From assembly GCA_035465955.1 (NCBI GenBank), contig DATIVK010000180.1:1-16189 (forward strand): a DNA stretch of 16,189 nt, in the 5' to 3' direction. How positions within the stretch are numbered: position 1 is the first letter of the stretch; every line of letters starts with the position of its first letter. Below the pieces are notes generated by a model. That model was not told the DNA's origin and made no database searches. It worked only from the letters and a program-made list of their open reading frames with translations. Below are positions 14,220 to 16,189 of this stretch, in pieces. The translations under genes and the position numbers were made by a program. The stretch is from DATIVK01 sp035465955 (GTDB lineage: Bacteria > Myxococcota > Myxococcia > Myxococcales > Anaeromyxobacteraceae).

Positions 14220-14239
14220 TGATAACGGTTATCATTATA
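14220..14239 (-). promoter_or_regulatory. Fur box abutting the -10 element of the fur-feoB operon
   Basis: TGATAAC-C-GTTATCA (14234-14220, minus strand) is a perfect 7-1-7 inverted repeat. It differs from the classical Fur 7-1-7 consensus TGATAATNATTATCA by one base per half. A consensus TATAAT (14239-14234) overlaps its first base by one position. No good -35 is visible; the weak TTGTGC at 14260-14255 is 15 nt away. Fur bound here would block open-complex formation. The palindrome ends 2 nt before the fur ATG. Confidence 0.8.
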
Positions 14240-14266
14240 AGGGATCGCGCGCGCGCACAAGCCCCC

Positions 14267-14283
14267 CGCTCTCCCGGAGAGCG
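14267..14283 (-). terminator. Hairpin after the HEAT-like membrane protein gene
   Basis: CGCTCTC-CGG-GAGAGCG (minus strand) is a perfect 7-bp stem with a 3-nt loop, 26 nt past the gene's stop and upstream of the fur promoter. It would separate the two transcription units. It is followed by GGGGGCTTGTG rather than a U-run, so it is a weak intrinsic terminator at best. Confidence 0.45.
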
Positions 14284-14309
14284 AGCGGCCCGGGGCGAAG
14301 CGCCGTGGC

Positions 14310-14927
14310 TCAGCGGGGTTGCGCGAGCGCGGCGCGCCAGCGGGCGGCGGCGGCGGCCCCCTCCCCGAGGTCCTTCCCCACGAGCGCGGTCAGCGAGGCG
14401 TGCGCCTGCCGGCGCACCTCGGGGGAAGGGTCAGAGAGGAGCGCCACCAGGCGCTCGGCGTGCGCCATCGCCTCCGCGCGCGGTCGCGAGCGGAGGACCT
14501 CTGCCGCGAGCGCGCGCAGGTCCGGCTCGGTCGACACGAGCGCGCGAGAGAGATCCACCGGGCGCGCGGCGGCCGCGGGGATGTCGCGATCCATGGCCCA
14601 GCGGACCAGCAGCGCGAGGAAGAGCGACATGAGCGCGAGCTGCATCATCGTCTTCCCGGCGGGGTACCTGCCGGCGCGCACGAGCGTGAACCGGTAGAAC
14701 GCGTAGCCGACGATGAACGCGCCGACCAGCGCCACGGGCAGGAGCGTCAGCACGTGGGGCACGCGCCCCGCGCGGACCGCCTCGCGCAGGGCCGGCAGCC
14801 CCTCCAGCGTCGCGAGCACCGACACGAGCAGCAGGACCCAGAGGACCCACCGCAGCGAACGCACCAGCGCGACGGCGCGCTTGCCGACCTTCTCCTCGTC
14901 CGCACCCATGGGCACCGATTCGACCAT
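14310..14927 (-). CDS. Three-helix membrane protein with HEAT-like C-terminal tail
   Basis: No named family is recognised. The protein has 205 aa from ATG at 14927, chosen because GGAGGGG stands 7 nt before it; an in-frame ATG six codons later has no such site. Three hydrophobic helices are seen (about 27-43, 58-80 and 93-111), the first after a charged N-terminus. Residues 125-185 form two helical repeats that resemble HEAT/armadillo units, e.g. DLRALAAEVLRSRP and HAERLVALLSDPSPEVRRQA, the latter typical of HEAT-repeat protein-interaction modules. It probably sits in the inner membrane with the repeats in the cytoplasm. It is divergent from the gene at 15003 across 75 bp and is followed by a hairpin ahead of the fur promoter. 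The open frame above 14927 is an antisense shadow. Confidence 0.85.
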   Translation of the reverse strand: MVESVPMGADEEKVGKRAVALVRSLRWVLWVLLLVSVLATLEGLPALREAVRAGRVPHVLTLLPVALVGAFIVGYAFYRFTLVRAGRYPAGKTMMQLALMSLFLALLVRWAMDRDIPAAAARPVDLSRALVSTEPDLRALAAEVLRSRPRAEAMAHAERLVALLSDPSPEVRRQAHASLTALVGKDLGEGAAAAARWRAALAQPR

Positions 14928-14964
14928 GCCGCGCCCCTCCGGGCAACGTCCCCGCCGCCGGATC

Positions 14965-14993
14965 TTGACTCCGGCGACCGGTCGGGCGCAGTT
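14965..14993 (+). promoter_or_regulatory. Possible promoter of the right-edge gene
   Basis: TTGACT (14965-14970) stands 17 nt from GCAGTT (14988-14993). The -35 is five of six, the -10 poor. A start here would be near 15000, giving a nearly leaderless mRNA for the ATG at 15003, which has no Shine-Dalgarno. This is a weak call. Confidence 0.3.
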
Positions 14994-15002
14994 TCCGCCC
15001 GC

Positions 15003-16189
15003 ATGTCCGACCTCGACCCCGAGCTCATCGAGAAGACGATCCGCTGGTGCGCCGACGCCGGCCGGCAGGCGACGCCCGCGCTCGTCCGGGCGGCGCTCGC
15101 CCCCCTCGGCTGGGACGAGTTGCTCGCCGTCCGCGCCCTGCTCGCCGATCCGCCGCCGGTCCGTCCGCTGGGCCCATTCGCGCTGGCCGACGTCGCCCGT
15201 GGGGCGCCCGCCGACGTCGCGGCCGAGCGCGAGCGGGGCGGCCTCTATCGCGAGGCGGTCGCGCGCGCGGCGGACGGTGCGCCGTCGGCCCCCGCACCCG
15301 CGCCGGCGCCGCGCTCGAGGAAGCGCGCCCGCGCCCCCTTCCAGGTGCGCCGCGCGAGCGAGCGGCGGTCCGAGCCCCCACCCGCGACGCCGAGCCTGCC
15401 GCTCCTCGACGAGCTGCTCCTCGAGGAGGGGCGCGCCGTCCTCGAGCGGCTCGTCCGGCGCCACGGCGGGAGGCGCTCCCGGATCGTGGAGGCGCTGGCG
15501 GCCGGCTGGCGCCGCGCCGACGCGGCCACGGTGGCGAGCGACGACCTCGACCGCCTCCTGGCCCACCACGGCATGGCGGGCTCCTTCGCCATCCGCGAGC
15601 GGGACGAGCTGCTCCACGCGCTCCGCGCCGCCGGCGGCGTCCGCGCCAGGGCAGCCGAGGCCGTCGGGCTCGACGCCCCGGGGCTCGACGCCGCGCTCGG
15701 ACGGCTCGGCGCCAACGCCGAGGCCGAGCGGCTCCGGGAGCAGCGCCGCCGCGCGCTGCGCGCCCGCGGGACCCTCACCCAGCGGACCCACCTCCTCCTG
15801 GACGACACGGATCGGATCTCGGATCTCGGCCTGCTCGAGGAGTTCGTCGCCGACCTGCGTGCGCGCCTTCCGGACCACATGAGGGCGCTCGCGACGGCGG
15901 GCGCCGCGCCCCTCGTCGACCAGCTCTGCCGGAGCCTCGCCCTGGACCGCGAGGGCGTCGAGCGGCTGGCGCAGCGGACGGGGCTCTCGCTCTCCGCCCT
16001 GCCCCCGCCGGCGCCCCACAACCGCGACCGCGGCGCGGCGGTGGCGGCCGCCCCGGCGCGCACCGGATCGCTCGGCCGCGGAGTCAGGGCTCGGACAGGG
16101 AGCGCGCGCCCGCCCTCGCAGCGGCGGGCGGCTGGAGCGGGACGCCCGTCCGAGGGGGGTCGTCCGGGCGCGGGCCCACGCACCGGCCC
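15003..16189 (+). CDS. Unknown protein with two Fis-like helical segments (runs off right edge)
   Basis: The frame is open from ATG at 15003 to the window end (395 complete codons), with strong G/C third-position bias for most of its length, unlike the competing minus-strand frame. I recognise no named family. Residues 1-90 are helical (PELIEKTIRWCADAG). Residues 92-130 are a Pro/Ala/Arg-rich linker. Residues 134-170 (LLDELLLEEG, then LERLVRRHGGRRSRIVEAL) and 203-236 (LLHALRAAGGVRARAAEAVG, then LDAALGRLG) each resemble a Fis-type helix-turn-helix, which usually reads like LxxAGGNxxRAAxxLGI. A further helical region spans 255-330. From about 334 the tail is low-complexity Pro/Arg/Gly with relaxed third positions. 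A DNA-binding role is an inference. It diverges from the HEAT-like gene. Confidence 0.7.
   Translation, partial: MSDLDPELIEKTIRWCADAGRQATPALVRAALAPLGWDELLAVRALLADPPPVRPLGPFALADVARGAPADVAAERERGGLYREAVARAADGAPSAPAPAPAPRSRKRARAPFQVRRASERRSEPPPATPSLPLLDELLLEEGRAVLERLVRRHGGRRSRIVEALAAGWRRADAATVASDDLDRLLAHHGMAGSFAIRERDELLHALRAAGGVRARAAEAVGLDAPGLDAALGRLGANAEAERLREQRRRALRARGTLTQRTHLLLDDTDRISDLGLLEEFVADLRARLPDHMRALATAGAAPLVDQLCRSLALDREGVERLAQRTGLSLSALPPPAPHNRDRGAAVAAAPARTGSLGRGVRARTGSARPPSQRRAAGAGRPSEGGRPGAGPRTG

Noticed and set aside
14928..16019. A long upstream extension of the HEAT-like gene frame on the minus strand.
   Set aside because: The start at 14927 has a strong ribosome binding site, and the extension is antisense to the plus-strand gene at 15003, whose third-position bias is far better.

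Overview
The window is GC-rich (roughly 70% by eye) and gene-dense, with strong G/C preference at third codon positions. The EF-Tu N-terminus, the tRNA-Thr/Tyr/Gly/Thr-tuf arrangement, GTG/TTG starts and gene content suggest a myxobacterium-like member of the former Deltaproteobacteria, Anaeromyxobacter being the closest type I can think of. This is an inference from style and content; no search was run. Almost everything reads on the minus strand. The exceptions are a lipid-kinase-like gene (5307-6368) and a truncated gene at the right edge (15003-16189). I see no mobile element, CRISPR array or rRNA.

Reading the minus strand from right to left: a small three-helix membrane protein with a HEAT-like tail (14310-14927) is divergent from the right-edge gene. 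A ferrous-iron operon follows (14217 down to 10735): fur, feoB, a tiny eight-cysteine protein, and a DtxR-type regulator fused to a FeoA domain. Two of its three junctions overlap by stop/start (TTGA, GTGA); the third has an 8-nt gap. A 7-1-7 Fur-box palindrome abuts a TATAAT element just upstream of fur. Next comes an FtsB/DivIC-like gene overlapping (ATGA) a membrane GAF-GAF-GGEEF diguanylate cyclase, then a PIN-PhoH ATPase and a DUF493/YbeD-like protein (10673 down to 6413).

The plus-strand kinase gene (5307-6368) converges on ybeD and diverges from dnaK (5079 down to 3169) across a 227-bp regulatory region. That region holds a sigma70-like dnaK promoter with an upstream A-tract and an inverted repeat. 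Left of dnaK, after a strong GC hairpin, lie a RimK-like ATP-grasp ligase, a small lipoprotein resembling the DsbD N-terminal domain, and rlmB. The -35 box of a good promoter overlaps the rlmB stop codon. It appears to drive tRNA-Thr(TGT), tRNA-Tyr(GTA), tRNA-Gly(TCC), tRNA-Thr(GGT) and tuf, which leaves the window at its left edge.

The most unusual element is the iron operon. It carries two metalloregulator families with one transporter, an uncharacterised cysteine-rich protein, and a DtxR-FeoA protein whose metal ligands are kept but whose DNA-recognition helix looks eroded. It may therefore act as a FeoB partner rather than only as a repressor.
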